A stretch of DNA of 64,000 bases from Ifrita kowaldi (lineage: Eukaryota; Chordata; Aves; Passeriformes; Cinclosomatidae). Shown piece by piece: positions 38,153-47,175 of the stretch (its first letter is position 1; every line of letters starts with the position of its first letter). A program made the position numbers and the translations under genes. The stretch spans positions 186,001 to 250,000 of the forward strand of contig VZRS01012467.1 in NCBI GenBank assembly GCA_013398055.1. The letters are read 5' to 3'. The notes below the pieces were generated by a model that did no database searches, had not been told where the DNA came from, and saw only the letters and a program-made list of their open reading frames with translations.

Positions 38153-41100
38153 GAACTCTGGTCTACTGGTAAGTACAAATTTGTATCTAGGGCCTCACAG
38201 CTCTACAATCATCCAGGGATAAGAGACTGCAGCTACTTAAGATTACTGGAAGAAAGACTTAGCAGCATATGCACTAAGACACCCTTGGAACATATTCTGA
38301 CTAAACCCAGTCACAAAGCATCATGACCAAGTTATCCTATGTAGTGCATATGAACACACCCTGTGAGTATTTATCTGATGATAAAGGCCAATTACATTCT
38401 TGTGGTTTTTCTGTTTTGTGTTGGTTTTTTTGTCAGGTGACATTTATTTCTTTTTCCAGACATTCACCAGAAATCAGGATTTTTCCAAGGGATTTGGACA
38501 ACCCCACCTACAAGTCATAATTTTGTTTCTACTGTTCTCTTTGTAAATTCTTAAAGCTTTCATCAAATTTGGGAGTGCAGTATAGCACTGTACTAACACT
38601 TCTTGACATCACTGTTCTGCATTCAACCCAAGATGACAGTACAGAGAATTGGAATTCCTCAGAAGACTAAACCCAAGCACTTTTTGCATATGCTGTCAAA
38701 ATGCACATAGATCTCAGACTTCTATTTCCAAGTCAATCCCCATTCCAGTGGCAATAACAGCACACTAATCCCACATAGCTGCTTGCAGGGACCAACCCAA
38801 GCCTTCAATCTAAAAGCAAAAGCCTTTAATGCTTCAGTTAAATACAGCTATAAACCTGCTCACCTTCATGTGTAATCCAGCCATGGCAAGAGCAGCATTA
38901 TGACAGGAGCATCAAATAAAAGCAGAAAATATATATAAAAAACACACACACACACGTATATAGTTGCCATCACCAATGTGACCAGCTTTCCTATCAATTT
39001 TAATAGAAAGCAATGCTTCAGCCATATGATCACGCTACTCCTTAGGCAACAGTCTCACAATGCTAAGTTTCTCATTTGACACACAGAGCAAAATAGAAAG
39101 TTATTATCTTGCTTTTCCAGCAGGCAACAAAGAAAAATCTCAGAGTGCAACATATCAGCTTCAATTAACAGTTAGTATCATCCTAAAACTAATATAAACA
39201 AGGCAGAGGCTGTGTCTGATCTAGGCTTTCATTCCTACTAAAGAGACAAACAAACCCAAGTTCAATCACACGGAGACAACAAGGTTAGCCTAGCCTCGAT
39301 ACTTTTCACTGACAGAAGTTAACTTGTGATATACTGTGGGGTTTGGTTTTAATTTTGGGCCAGCATTTGTTCAGGGTATTTTGGGTTTTGGGTTTGAGGG
39401 GTTTTTGTGTCTGTAAGCAAGAACACTTCCAGCAAAAGGAGATTTTGCAACTCTGTCAGAATGATCAGCAGTAAACTGTCACAACAGCCTTATCTCAACT
39501 GGTTTCTTGGGATTTGGGAAACAATTATTAACTCCTGCAATATTTGCCTGCACCTTAACAGAATATTCCACACCACCTTTTCAAAGGCATTGCCATTTTA
39601 GCAGTCTGCTCTTGCCAGGGAAGTCACACAGCAGAAACGGCTTATTGAGCAAATGACACATCTCAAGCATATGTGCCCAGACGCTGCACCATCTCTGCCC
39701 TATTTACTTCTGTCATGTATTTTATGCAAATTCCTACTTGCTCCTGCCAGCATTCCATCTGGCACCGGTGACAACCCAAAATACAACAACAGCAACCCCC
39801 AGCAGACAAAGGGGGCTCAGAACAGATGTGGGACAGGAAGCCATGTTCAGCCCTGGATTTCAACCCTGAATTGAAGTGGGTTTAGTACACATTCAGAGCA
39901 GTGGTTTGGAATGCCAGACACAGCACAACTCCACCAGCGAGACACAAGGACTGTCTAGGCAACTAACAAAAAGCTTCCCCTTCCCCCAGGGAAAAGCTGG
40001 CAGAGAAAAACTTCCAAGAGCTAATCAAGCTATTCAAACACTATCTGCATATCGTTCCCATTCCTTCTCTTTTCAAGGGAAGCTTCAATGTAAAAATCTA
40101 AATGCTTTGTACAACTGTACTGTTTGCAAAATGAGCCCAACAGAGATTAAACTTTCATCGTAAGCTGGAGTAAGTGTAGTACTGAAGAGTAAAACAGTAT
40201 ATTTTCTCTATGGTTTCAGGAGTGTTCAGGAGAAGAGAATTTATTTCTCACACACACACACTTCACTCATACAGTGCACCTCACAATAAAATCTGCAAGT
40301 CATTTTCCTTTTGCTGGTTCTATTATATGTACTTCCAAGACCTATTTTAATATTTTAGGGTTAGAATGATTATAAGAACAGCATCTACCAAGAGAAAAAT
40401 CATAAAGCCATAATTCATAAAAGTGACAGGAAATGTGCATTTTGACTTTGGCTCAATCATGAAATTGCTGAGGGGCAACTGTGAAATAATTGAACTCCAA
40501 AGCATTTTCACTCCTCCTTCCCAAAATATCCTTTTAATAGCATGCATGACCCTATGGCCACTGCTGTTTACAATGCCTCTTGGGAGCCTCAGAATAGATG
40601 CCCCACAGAGTGAGCTCACTATTTTCACCCTCATTCCATATTCCATTCTCTCAGACACCACACCCTTATGACAGTTTCCACTGTAAATATATTTGCATCA
40701 TGTAATCAACACCTCCCAAAGGGGATGAGAGCAAGACAGAAAAATGATCTCAGATGTTTAATTGCGTTAAATCTGTGATGGTTTTGCATGCATCTGCTTT
40801 GGCAATGACTGCCAAGTATCCTGGCAGTGGAATGTTACCCATCAGCATGGCTTGCGGCTGTGGGAAGAGACAGGTTATGACAGCATAAGGAAGGGGACTG
40901 GAAAAGAATGCTAAAGCATTATCTCATACCAGGCAGTGATTTTGAAGTGGTGATTTAAGTGTAATTTGATGAAGGAAGTCAGCTTGAGTTGTCAGTAATT
41001 ACCAATAGATGTCTAATTGCACAGAACGAGAACATGTTAAACAGAACAAACCCTTTTTGTATGGTTTAAAAACTGTTTCTAGCAGTATTTCCCTCCCCCT

Positions 41101-44100
41101 CCCTGCAAATGAATGATCTGCTTCCTGCCAAAAGAAACCAAGCAAAACCCAAAGCCTACCATCTTCATTCCTCAAAAGTTTACATTAAAGACAACTTTTT
41201 CACAGATAATTCCTCTTTGTGGTACTTCATTTCACCAAAAGTTACAATGAAAGATTATCAAACATGCCTCTAATAGCTCTGCACTTGCAATGTTCCCCTT
41301 CTGAAAGGGCTGTGAGTTAAGATCACTCCACCCAGTCTCTCACCACGCACAATTCCAATGCCTAATGTCTAGAACTGTATTTATCATGTCCACCAGGAGA
41401 CTATGCCAAAATTAAAGCACCACGGGCATTTCAGCCATTCTACGTCACCTGTTTGGAATGAGCATGCTGCTGTATTGTGAGTTAAAAAAACAGGAGGGAA
41501 GAGCTTAGACAACAGATCCATGATTAGGTACCTTCAAAACACTGGCCAGGTGAACACTTAAAATAGTTACATATAGTGAGTCATATGTGGATGCTTGATT
41601 AGCTAAAACTCAAAACCTTATTCCTACAGAAACAAACTTAAAGGATTCCTTTACCCAGGCAGTCTAAGAAACAAGGTATCCTATGAATGCCTTGTTGATT
41701 TGTGTCCAAGGCCATCCGGTCGCCCTTCCATCACAACTCCTGCTTACGCACTCAGCTATGTCCAGCTTTCCCAGGAGTAATAATTCTCGTCTTCCACTTA
41801 TGATCCCTTTTTCCCCCCTCATCTTATGCAGCCAAACTTATCTAGACGTGGTCTGAGCAACCTAACCAGAGAGGCTGTGGCTATCCCACCCCTGCAAGTG
41901 TCTAAGGCCAGGTTGGATAGGGCTCGGAGCAATCTGGTCTAGTGGAAGGTGTCCCTGCCCACAGCACAGGGCTGGAATGAGATGGCTTTTAAAGTCCCTC
42001 CCAACCCAAGCCATTCTGTGATTCTATGACCACTGCCTTCCAGAACAGCCCCTGTAACCAGTGTTGATGTGTACTATGCTACAGGGGAGCAGGCAGAAAT
42101 CTGAGTCTGTAACAGGTAATTTTCACACCAAGGGTGTGATAACCCGGGCAATGGGTTTCATTTTCAGAAAGAGGCGGGGAGAGGGAAAACCGAGAAAGAG
42201 TCTTATTCAAGTAAGAAACCAACTCTTTTCATCATTAGAGTCACAAAATCTATCCAGAGAGAGAATGCTACTCAGAGAAATATGTTACTGCTTTCCTGGG
42301 TGACTGCGTGACAAATTCAGTATGTTTTTCCCAGAAGTACAATCCTGCTTATTTCACCCGCTGTGCTTGTGCAAAGGCCAAAGTGACTTGCCCTGGAATC
42401 CTGTCATTGCTGCCAGTCACAGCGGAATAGATTTGTTTCTTTAAACTGCTTGGTCTCCTCCTCCACCTCCAGCAAAAAAGCACTTAACATGTATAAATGT
42501 GTGAATCCTTCAGAAGTCACTCCAAAGGGAAAAGAAAAACTGTTCTTCTCCCTCACAGATAAAAGCTTTAGTTGTGCTTTACTGTATTTTCTTCTAAAAT
42601 GAAACATGTTTCTTTGGAACTTAGCATTTACAAATAAAGTATTATAGGTCGCTGTGGACTCAGGTTACGGTGTACAGAGATTAAGGGACACTAATGACAC
42701 ATACATGCTCCTGAAACTAAACCCGGAAGTGGAAAAAACAAAATGGAATTGGTTTCAACTGAAGTTGACACCTACTCATGCTTTGAAAGCTGGATTGCTG
42801 CTCACAGACCATTTTTGCTGAAACTGCAGAAGAGTGCACTCTCTTAGTAGGACAGTTCAAAATCACTAGTTTCTCTAAAGTACCCTTTTTTTTAAAATTT
42901 GTCCTTAAGCAAGCCTTTTTCTGTAAAAATATTTTTTTTTAATGGCCTTACACAGTCTATTGGAAAATAGCAATTGTTTCCCTGTCCTTCACAGCAAAGT
43001 AGTCTATTTATTTTCTAGTAGTCCAGTGTCCGGTAAACACTACCAACAGCTGCCAGGACGGGAAAGGGAAGAGAAAGGAGAGCAAGTTATACCGAACACT
43101 GATTTCATTCACATGCTTATTGAAATTAGGAGCTGGCAGGAAAGGTCATTCAAACTTTTCTTAAGGGGAAAGTTTGTCAGTAATAAATACCCAGCTAGGA
43201 TCCATGGTTATTGTTGCACGTAACAGAACGCTGGGAGTGGCAAACAAGCAGAAATGAATGGCAAAGAACAGGGGTTGGAACAATGTATCTTTTGGTGGCA
43301 TTTGCAGCTTTAAGGTCATGATGAAACACGGTCCTGTGAATCTTAATGACAAAAAAATTTCAGATAAAAAGGGAGCATAAAATGATGTCATTAGTGCAAA
43401 GTCAGAACCTAAAGCTCAGAGTGCTCTCAAGACAGACACTATACTATAAAACCTTTCTTCATACCTCACACACATGGATAAGAAAACTCCGTGTGGCTAA
43501 CTAGCAAAACCAGAAAAAAATTCTCAGTTACCCATACAGAGGCAGGGTGGGTTTCCATCTCATTCCAGAGAATCTTGTTTTTATAAAAATTTAAATTCTG
43601 GCAGAGGTCAAGTTGAAGTTATCATACAGCTTCTCATAAAGCTTAACAAATGCACACAAAACAACCAAAAAATGCAAGGGGAAAAAAAAGACATTTATCA
43701 CAAATGTGGACATTCAGATGCAACTGGAACTATTCAAGAAACTGCAGAGAGGAAGGAAGAACACATAAGAGAGAAAGAGAATTACAACATTTTTTAATGA
43801 CATCACCCATAGATTTCATACTGCTTAAAAGCTCTTCAAAGATGGCAGCATATCACAGAAATGGGAGTGCATAATCTCACTGCCTCCTCCTGCAGAGCAG
43901 GATGAGTCACTTAGCACAGCCAGAAACACCATTTGATTTTGAGCTTCTGAAATAACCTCTGTGCCATACACCACGAAAGAAAAACAACAAATTAGCCATA
44001 TTATTTGATAAACTAAGAAGTCGCAAAAGCACATCTGGAGCTGTAAGTCCCAGTGCCTAATAAAAAGCAACGTAAGAGCATCTCTCTTTCCCCCACACCT

Positions 44101-45303
44101 TTTACAGCTCTTCCACAATTCTTTCCTTTTCCCCAAACTACGTATCTCACTGAATTTTCTGCTGCCTTTAATTTCACTTAGCCCAGACACTGAAGCAGTA
44201 CAAAATAAAACAGCAACCCCTTTATAGTAACTGCATCCCATCCACATTTTCATTCCTCACCCATCGATTGTCCCTCCTCTCCCAAGACCACAACCCTGCC
44301 CGCAAGCCTTGGAAGGTGTGGGTCACAGGGAGCTACCTGAGACCTAACATCAATAAGCTTTTGCCAGTTTAAGTCTGTGCTGCAACTGAACAGGGTGATC
44401 CTGCTTTTCACACATCCCTGCCCTTTCTTGGGGCTGTTGTCAGTACCAGTGCCACTCATCCCTATCATGTCACCACTGCTAGTGAACTCACCAGTACCTA
44501 TTACAGCAAAAAGGGGAATCTCAAGCAGGCTTCCCTCCCTCACCAATATGGATTTAGAGTAACATGTCAGCTCAGGAAGTTATATTTCCATTGCATAGTT
44601 TCAAATAAGGCTGTATAAAGGCTGCTACCAGAGAGATCTGTCCCACATCCTTTACACTCCCCTCCTGCTTTTGCGACAACCGACCCCAGGTTTCACAGGG
44701 TGAATACAGTAAAGCACATAACCTACCACAGAAAAATGTCTTCCCACAAAATAAGCTCACTGATCCAGCTCAACCTTTTGGCAGAGTGTGGCAAGGTAAG
44801 AGTCGGGGAAGAAGGAAGGAAACACAACAAACCCATTCTGGTGACAGACCACAGAATTAGATGTAATCAAAATCACAGTCAGTGATCAGCAGAATCAAGA
44901 TTTAAACTATTGTGCCAGGCACCTTCACTACTTCCTGTAGACATCTACAAAAAGGTAGATGCCTTCTCTTCACATCATTAACACAATATCATATTCTTTA
45001 TTATTTCTGACTTGTCCTCCTAAAAGAAGGAAAATACTGAAACAGATTAAAAAAAAAAAAAAGCACAGATACCTGAGCACCCACAAGTTGCAGCAAGGCT
45101 GAGTTCACAGGAAGGAGTTCAATGTCAGTGTTGATAGTGGTCTGGTCAAAGGGACACGCCTTACGGTGGAGCTTGTTGAGGCACATCTTGCAGACAGTGT
45201 GGCCACAACCCAAGCTGATGGGCTTCCGGATTGTTTCGTCGAAAGTCTGTGTGCAAATTGGGCAGGAGAGAAAATCCGTCCATTGTGGAGCTTGTACAGG
45301 CAT
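13512..45303 (-). CDS. RC3H1: RC3H1, Roquin-1: RING/ROQ/CCCH RNA-binding repressor (19 coding exons, spliced)
   Basis: Spliced gene read on the minus strand; all 19 coding exons are listed separately. Joined, they give 3372 nt (1123 residues plus TAA) with consistent GT-AG junctions and phase. Order: RING finger (residues 14-53), HEPN/ROQ/HEPN region (about 90-400), CCCH zinc finger (419-438), long Pro/Tyr-rich region (about 540-780), then glutamine-rich and coiled-coil-like helices (about 940-1035). Known role of the family: cytoplasmic protein of P-bodies and stress granules that binds 3' UTR stem-loops and recruits CCR4-NOT and decapping factors to repress immune mRNAs such as ICOS and TNF. 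The N-terminal 77 residues match Roquin-1 rather than the paralogue RC3H2, as far as I can recall them. The start is the first ATG of exon 2, with G at -3. Human Roquin-1 has about 1133 residues; most of the difference is a short stretch missing at the exon 12/13 junction. Confidence 0.97.
13663..14673 (-). other. RC3H1: RC3H1 intron 19
   Basis: 1011-bp intron before the last coding exon. Nothing recognised. Confidence 0.92.
14674..14789 (-). CDS. RC3H1: RC3H1 exon 19 (residues 1036-1073)
   Basis: Acceptor CTTTAAAG precedes [17 protein letters not shown]; the exon ends ...PAEDLALTF plus two bases before donor GTAACA. 116 nt. Low-complexity, polar, probably disordered. Confidence 0.94.
14790..15377 (-). 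other. RC3H1: RC3H1 intron 18
   Basis: 588-bp GT-AG intron. Nothing recognised. Confidence 0.92.
15378..15548 (-). CDS. RC3H1: RC3H1 exon 18 (residues 979-1035): polyproline and coiled coil
   Basis: Acceptor ATTTAG precedes [17 protein letters not shown]; the exon ends ...KRTRELSM before consensus-like donor GTGAGT. 171 nt. It has a run of six prolines (999-1004) followed by KWPGMIS and a charged helix [19 protein letters not shown] that is probably coiled coil. Confidence 0.96.
15549..17484 (-). other. RC3H1: RC3H1 intron 17
   Basis: 1936-bp intron with a weak GTTGGT donor. Nothing else recognised. Intron 16, between exons 16 and 17, is only 118 bp (17621-17738). Confidence 0.92.
17485..17620 (-). 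CDS. RC3H1: RC3H1 exon 17 (residues 933-978): glutamine-rich helix
   Basis: Acceptor CCAAAG completes R933, then [16 protein letters not shown]. The exon ends ...QTQMRGLE before a weak donor GTTGGT. 136 nt. The stretch [20 protein letters not shown] has heptad-like spacing and is the predicted first coiled-coil segment of the C-terminal region. Confidence 0.94.
17739..17829 (-). CDS. RC3H1: RC3H1 exon 16 (residues 903-932)
   Basis: Acceptor TGGTAG completes D903, then [20 protein letters not shown]. The exon ends ...QGRFND plus two bases before donor GTACGA. 91 nt. Gly/Tyr/Pro-rich. Confidence 0.95.
17830..19223 (-). other. RC3H1: RC3H1 intron 15
   Basis: 1394-bp intron carrying a sense-oriented CR1 fragment close to its 5' (donor) end. 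Confidence 0.92.
18687..19040 (-). mobile_element. CR1 LINE 3'-end fragment in intron 15
   Basis: Reverse orientation: starts with TCATGGAATATCCCAAGTGG and GGGACCCACAAGGACCACAG, the complement of the CR1 3' tail. It then runs through the stretch on sixteen-base landmarks such as CTCCCCTCAGTCTGCTCTTG and GCTGAACAGACCAAGCGA. About 350 bp, 5'-truncated, inserted in the same sense as RC3H1. Confidence 0.92.
19224..19434 (-). CDS. RC3H1: RC3H1 exon 15 (residues 833-902)
   Basis: Acceptor GTCCAG precedes [15 protein letters not shown]; the exon ends ...AATKSIIS plus one base before donor GTATGA. 211 nt. It encodes the conserved block [20 protein letters not shown]. The end reads SIIS where I recall SINIS in human, a one-residue difference. 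Confidence 0.95.
19435..22237 (-). other. RC3H1: RC3H1 intron 14
   Basis: 2803-bp intron with a GTATGG donor. No exon or known repeat recognised. Confidence 0.92.
22238..22390 (-). CDS. RC3H1: RC3H1 exon 14 (residues 782-832)
   Basis: Acceptor TGTACAG precedes [16 protein letters not shown]; the exon ends ...AARSVEMA before a non-consensus donor GTATGG. 153 nt, phase 0 at both ends. The block [18 protein letters not shown] is highly conserved against Roquin-1 as I recall it. Confidence 0.95.
22391..22929 (-). other. RC3H1: RC3H1 intron 13
   Basis: 539-bp GT-AG intron. Nothing recognised. Confidence 0.92.
22930..23061 (-). CDS. RC3H1: RC3H1 exon 13 (residues 738-781)
   Basis: Acceptor CATTTCAG precedes [16 protein letters not shown]; the exon ends ...PHPFHSEE before donor GTAAGC. 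132 nt, phase 0 at both ends. A short charged helix around residues 743-760 is followed by a Pro/Ser-rich stretch. Confidence 0.95.
23062..24085 (-). other. RC3H1: RC3H1 intron 12
   Basis: 1024-bp intron. I searched it for an in-frame segment encoding the mammalian residues missing between exons 12 and 13 and found none. Confidence 0.88.
24086..24462 (-). CDS. RC3H1: RC3H1 exon 12 (residues 612-737): proline/tyrosine-rich region
   Basis: Acceptor CTTCAG precedes [18 protein letters not shown]; the exon ends ...SQIRPSCHR before donor GTATGG. 377 nt, the largest coding exon. It is rich in Pro, Tyr, Gln and Arg, probably disordered, and diverges from mammals more than the ROQ exons do. Mammalian Roquin-1 continues here with about 12 residues (REPPYSRLPPPPQ-like) that I do not find in this exon or the next intron. 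Confidence 0.92.
24463..25757 (-). other. RC3H1: RC3H1 intron 11
   Basis: 1295-bp intron. A C/T-rich tract spans roughly 25120-25440 on the plus strand (purine-rich in the transcript). Confidence 0.92.
25758..25975 (-). CDS. RC3H1: RC3H1 exon 11 (residues 539-611)
   Basis: Acceptor TTTTAG completes L539, then [16 protein letters not shown]. The exon ends ...FEPAPYQQ plus one base before donor GTAAGA. 218 nt. It contains MVPR-GSQ with the arginine at 580, matching the second MALT1 site (R579 in mammals; one extra Ser upstream here shifts the number). Confidence 0.96.
25976..26299 (-). other. RC3H1: RC3H1 intron 10
   Basis: Short 324-bp intron with a non-consensus GTACGG donor and a TTTTTAG acceptor. 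Confidence 0.92.
26300..26581 (-). CDS. RC3H1: RC3H1 exon 10 (residues 445-538)
   Basis: Acceptor CTGAAG precedes [15 protein letters not shown]; the exon ends ...SSAPGSPPD plus two bases before a non-consensus donor GTACGG. 282 nt. It contains LISR-GTD with the arginine at 510, matching the position of a MALT1 protease cleavage site in mammalian Roquin-1 (LIPR there). Serine-rich and probably disordered. Confidence 0.96.
26582..29210 (-). other. RC3H1: RC3H1 intron 9
   Basis: 2629-bp intron between the zinc-finger exon and exon 10. No exon or known repeat recognised. Confidence 0.92.
29211..29323 (-). CDS. RC3H1: RC3H1 exon 9 (residues 408-444): CCCH zinc finger
   Basis: Acceptor TTGTCAG, consensus donor GTAAGT, 113 nt. 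It contains the complete C-x8-C-x5-C-x3-H zinc finger with C419, C428, C434 and H438. In the family this finger binds AU-rich RNA beside the ROQ-bound stem-loop. The donor splits codon 445 after two bases, which avoids an in-frame TAA read into the intron. Confidence 0.97.
29324..30847 (-). other. RC3H1: RC3H1 intron 8
   Basis: 1524-bp intron; a short (TTTGG)n-like stretch lies near 29790-29810. Nothing else recognised. Confidence 0.92.
30848..30966 (-). CDS. RC3H1: RC3H1 exon 8 (residues 368-407): C-terminal HEPN segment
   Basis: Acceptor GCAACAG completes D368, followed by [12 protein letters not shown]. The exon ends ...[11 protein letters not shown] before donor GTAAAA. 119 nt. It links the ROQ/HEPN module to the zinc finger. 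Confidence 0.96.
30967..32501 (-). other. RC3H1: RC3H1 intron 7
   Basis: 1535-bp intron. No exon or repeat recognised. Confidence 0.92.
32502..32634 (-). CDS. RC3H1: RC3H1 exon 7 (residues 324-367): C-terminal HEPN segment
   Basis: With acceptor TTTAAG the exon begins LQTPASFAQ, matching mammalian Roquin-1 as I recall it. A second acceptor CAG lies 6 bases further in and would remove L324 and Q325 in frame. The exon ends ...LLANIDPSP plus one base before donor GTAAAT. 133 nt with the upstream acceptor. Confidence 0.94.
32635..33790 (-). other. RC3H1: RC3H1 intron 6
   Basis: 1156-bp intron ending in a tandem acceptor (AAG, and CAG six bases later). Nothing else recognised. Confidence 0.9.
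33791..33991 (-). CDS. RC3H1: RC3H1 exon 6 (residues 257-323): ROQ domain
   Basis: Acceptor TTACTAG precedes VTKRDEDSS; the exon ends ...MQSIIDK before donor GTAAAG. 201 nt, phase 0 at both ends. It contains R260, a further ROQ residue needed for RNA binding in the family, and the helix [16 protein letters not shown]. Confidence 0.97.
33992..34822 (-). other. RC3H1: RC3H1 intron 5
   Basis: 831-bp intron. A small hairpin (8-bp arms GCCTCTGT/ACAGAGGC) lies near 34577-34600; otherwise nothing recognised. Confidence 0.92.
34823..34998 (-). CDS. RC3H1: RC3H1 exon 5 (residues 198-256): ROQ domain core
   Basis: Acceptor CTCTCAG, donor GTATGA, 176 nt. The exon starts in codon 198 and its first complete codon is M199, the residue changed to Arg in the mouse sanroque autoimmunity allele; it is wild type here. 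K220, K239 and Y250, implicated in stem-loop RNA contact in the ROQ domain, are all present at these numbers. It ends ...YRASCFK. Confidence 0.97.
34999..36149 (-). other. RC3H1: RC3H1 intron 4
   Basis: 1151-bp intron; contains the triplet microsatellite at 35224-35297. Confidence 0.92.
35224..35297. repeat. (ATT)n/(ATC)n triplet microsatellite
   Basis: Imperfect ATT, ATC and ACT triplets interrupted by a T run, in intron 4. Confidence 0.85.
36150..36389 (-). CDS. RC3H1: RC3H1 exon 4 (residues 118-197): start of HEPN/ROQ region
   Basis: Acceptor TTGAAG precedes the second and third bases of G118, then [16 protein letters not shown]. The exon ends ...GCQFLGP plus one base before donor GTAGGT. 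The helical segment [18 protein letters not shown] lies in the winged-helix/ROQ part of the protein. 240 nt. Confidence 0.97.
36390..37648 (-). other. RC3H1: RC3H1 intron 3
   Basis: 1259-bp GT-AG intron between exons 3 and 4. Nothing else recognised. Confidence 0.92.
37649..37769 (-). CDS. RC3H1: RC3H1 exon 3 (residues 78-117, one base of 118)
   Basis: Acceptor TTCAG precedes [12 protein letters not shown]; donor GTAGTT follows ...KPLSSAR plus one base. It encodes the linker after the RING and the start of the N-terminal HEPN-like segment. 121 nt, phase 0 in and phase 1 out, fitting exon 4. Confidence 0.96.
38121..38147. repeat. 27-base A homopolymer
   Basis: Uninterrupted A run on the plus strand in intron 2, so a T run in the RC3H1 transcript. 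Length is prone to sequencing error. Confidence 0.95.
38941..38955. repeat. Short (CA)n microsatellite
   Basis: About seven CA units in intron 2, following an AT-rich stretch. Confidence 0.85.
39374..39401 (+). other. G-quadruplex motif in intron 2
   Basis: Four G runs (3, 3, 3, 4) separated by loops of 6, 4 and 5 bases, fitting the G3+N1-7 rule. The G-rich strand is plus, the template strand for RC3H1 transcription. Confidence 0.7.
41862..42029 (+). mobile_element. CR1 LINE 3'-end fragment in intron 2
   Basis: Shows GGCCAGGTTGGATAGGGCTC, AATCTGGTCTAGTGGAAGGT, GTCCCTGCCCA, AAGTCCCTCCCAACCC and the terminal ATTCTGTGATTCTATGA. This is a different CR1 subfamily from the 1845 and 18687 copies. 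Antisense to RC3H1. Confidence 0.92.
45073..45303 (-). CDS. RC3H1: RC3H1 exon 2 coding part: start codon and RING finger (residues 1-77)
   Basis: Begins with ATG at 45301-45303 and ends ...LVGAQ before a GTATCT donor. It encodes the whole RING finger. Visible zinc ligands are C14, C17, C33, H35, C38, C41, C50 and D53; Asp as the eighth ligand is the Roquin-type variant of the RING. This domain has E3 ubiquitin ligase features in the family. The exon ends in phase 0. Possible upstream in-frame starts are not ATG codons, so 45303 is chosen as the start. Confidence 0.97.
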
Positions 45304-45398
45304 TGCTTCAGTAGTTAATTGACAAGACAAAAATCTAAAGCACAGATTCCACTGGAATCAAAATTTTGCAAAAAAGTCTGTTTGGTTTTAAATATCTT
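45304..45398 (-). other. RC3H1: RC3H1 5' UTR part of exon 2 (predicted)
   Basis: Sequence between the start codon and the nearest good upstream acceptor, a pyrimidine-containing stretch ending TTACAG immediately above 45398. No upstream ATG lies in this stretch. The acceptor is inferred from sequence only, so the 5' boundary is tentative. A further non-coding exon 1 must lie upstream. Confidence 0.55.
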
Positions 45399-45788
45399 CT
45401 GTAAGTACAGACAGTCAGCACATAGTGTGAAACATAACCTAGAAGATAACAGAAACACAAAGTTAGCATTCTGTACTGGAACAGGCATGTGAGCTCCTTT
45501 GTGCTAGGGAAATAACCACTTGTCGAGGTGCAGCTGAATTAGGAGTGCAGTTCCAACATTAAATACTGGACTGAGTCACGACTTGCTTTAGTTCCAGCTA
45601 GTCTCTGGCACTGGAAAAGCCAGTGTAAACCATTTCTGCTATTATACAGCTTAAAATAAATCAAGACAGATAACTAGCACATTGAAGTTTTAACACTAAT
45701 TAGCTTTTAGCTTTTATGTTCTCTCTTTATAAATGAGCCAACTGACATCAACAAAATATGAATAAAAAAGACAATTCCACTAATCCAC

Positions 45789-45814
45789 TTTTGTACAATA
45801 TTTATTGTACAAAA
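45789..45814. repeat. 12-bp hairpin containing AATAAA, intron 1
   Basis: Arms TTTTGTACAATA and TATTGTACAAAA with a 2-base spacer. On the minus strand the loop region contains AATAAA, about 390 bp upstream of exon 2. An AT-rich run follows. Confidence 0.85.
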
Positions 45815-45980
45815 TAATTAAATAATTAATTATTTAAAGAATTTTGCTTAGACAAGGCTTCATCCAAAGCCTCTATCACAAGTAACCTTTCTTCAGAGTC
45901 CACTGGGCTCTGGATTGGCACGCAGCAACTCTGGAAACGTGTGAGCTGCCCAAGCCTCAAGGGGGATAGGATAAATGGTA

Positions 45981-46026
45981 AGATACTGCAATACAGCTGG
46001 TATTAGTCAGATACTGCAATACAGCT
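45981..46026. repeat. Short direct repeat (18 bp, period 28)
   Basis: AGATACTGCAATACAGCT occurs at 45981-45998 and again at 46009-46026. A small tandem duplication in intron 1. Confidence 0.85.
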
Positions 46027-47175
46027 CTCACACATCACTCAGGGATACTATGTGCTGCTACTACAGCATCTTCACACAACCTGATCTGTACTGAGCTGCA
46101 CAGTACCCTACCGAGCCATCCAGACACATCTCAGTTACTCTGGGAATCCGCATGCACTCCTGCATGGAATTCAGCATCGGTAACTTGCCCTCTGTCTGCC
46201 ATCCAAGCGCCTCTATCCTTCAAAAGCTGGACAACCATTTATAGAAGTCATTTATGACTGGATGACTGACAATTGCTCCTTAACCATCCTTTTGTAACCC
46301 CAATTTATATCATTCACTGCCTGCCTAGAGATTATATTGACAGAGAAAGCAACATCTTTACTCTGTTGAGAAATCACACTGAAACGACAATGGAAAAAAA
46401 GCTGGGAGGTCTTTATTACTTGGCACTTTCAAATCAAATACTAAGAAGATCAAATGTTACTCATTATAAGGGAATGGAAGATAAGATATCCCTTTGGGAC
46501 AGGAAAAAAGCAGAACTCATACAAGGAGAAACATGAGTAGAAGAGGAGATGGATCAAGTGATATGAAAAAATCATTATCAAGAAGAAAATTGGTAATAAA
46601 ATAATTTCTGATGTCTGGCTTACTTTCACCAGTGGAGTTTGAAAAAAAAAAAAAGGGCAAGTCACTGATTCACAACCAATTTTCCTAAATCAAGCAGGAA
46701 AACAACAACAAAAACCTCTCCCAACCACCCATATATATTAATTTCTCTTTCCCACACAACACTGGCTTCAGTTTCAAACCAAAGACTGCACACTTGCTTG
46801 CTAGTATCTGTTCTGACAGAAAGTTCTTCCAAAAGCAAAATAGCAACTTTTTATCAAATCTTCAGCTTAAAAAACCCGTTTACAATTAAAATCTACATTC
46901 TAAAGGCAAAGAGAGAAACTTTATATCAGGACCTGTGTAATTCAGAGTCAAGGCATTTTAAAACAGAAAAAAACCCATCTAATGCTAAAATAGAGACTCT
47001 GAAAAGCCTCTGCCACATTTTTCTGGAAAAAAGGCTTTTTTTTTTCAGAATTTAGTGCAATGTTGTTCATGGTTAACATAATTTTGAAAAGGCAAACAAT
47101 TAAGTGTTACTAGTTAAGCTTTTAGCCATGTTTCATCAAACACCTAACCTTAGCTCTAAAGCTAATGAAAAGGAG

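Larger units (their letters stand above)
37770..45072 (-). other. RC3H1: RC3H1 intron 2 (7.3 kb)
   Basis: GT-AG intron between the RING exon and exon 3. It holds a CR1 3' end, an A27 run, a short CA repeat and the G-quadruplex motif. No coding exon seen. Confidence 0.9.

Noticed and set aside
45304..45330. N-terminal extension of Roquin-1 beginning nine codons upstream of the chosen ATG.
   Set aside because: The upstream codon is TTG, not ATG; the family protein starts MPVQAPQW, encoded from 45303.
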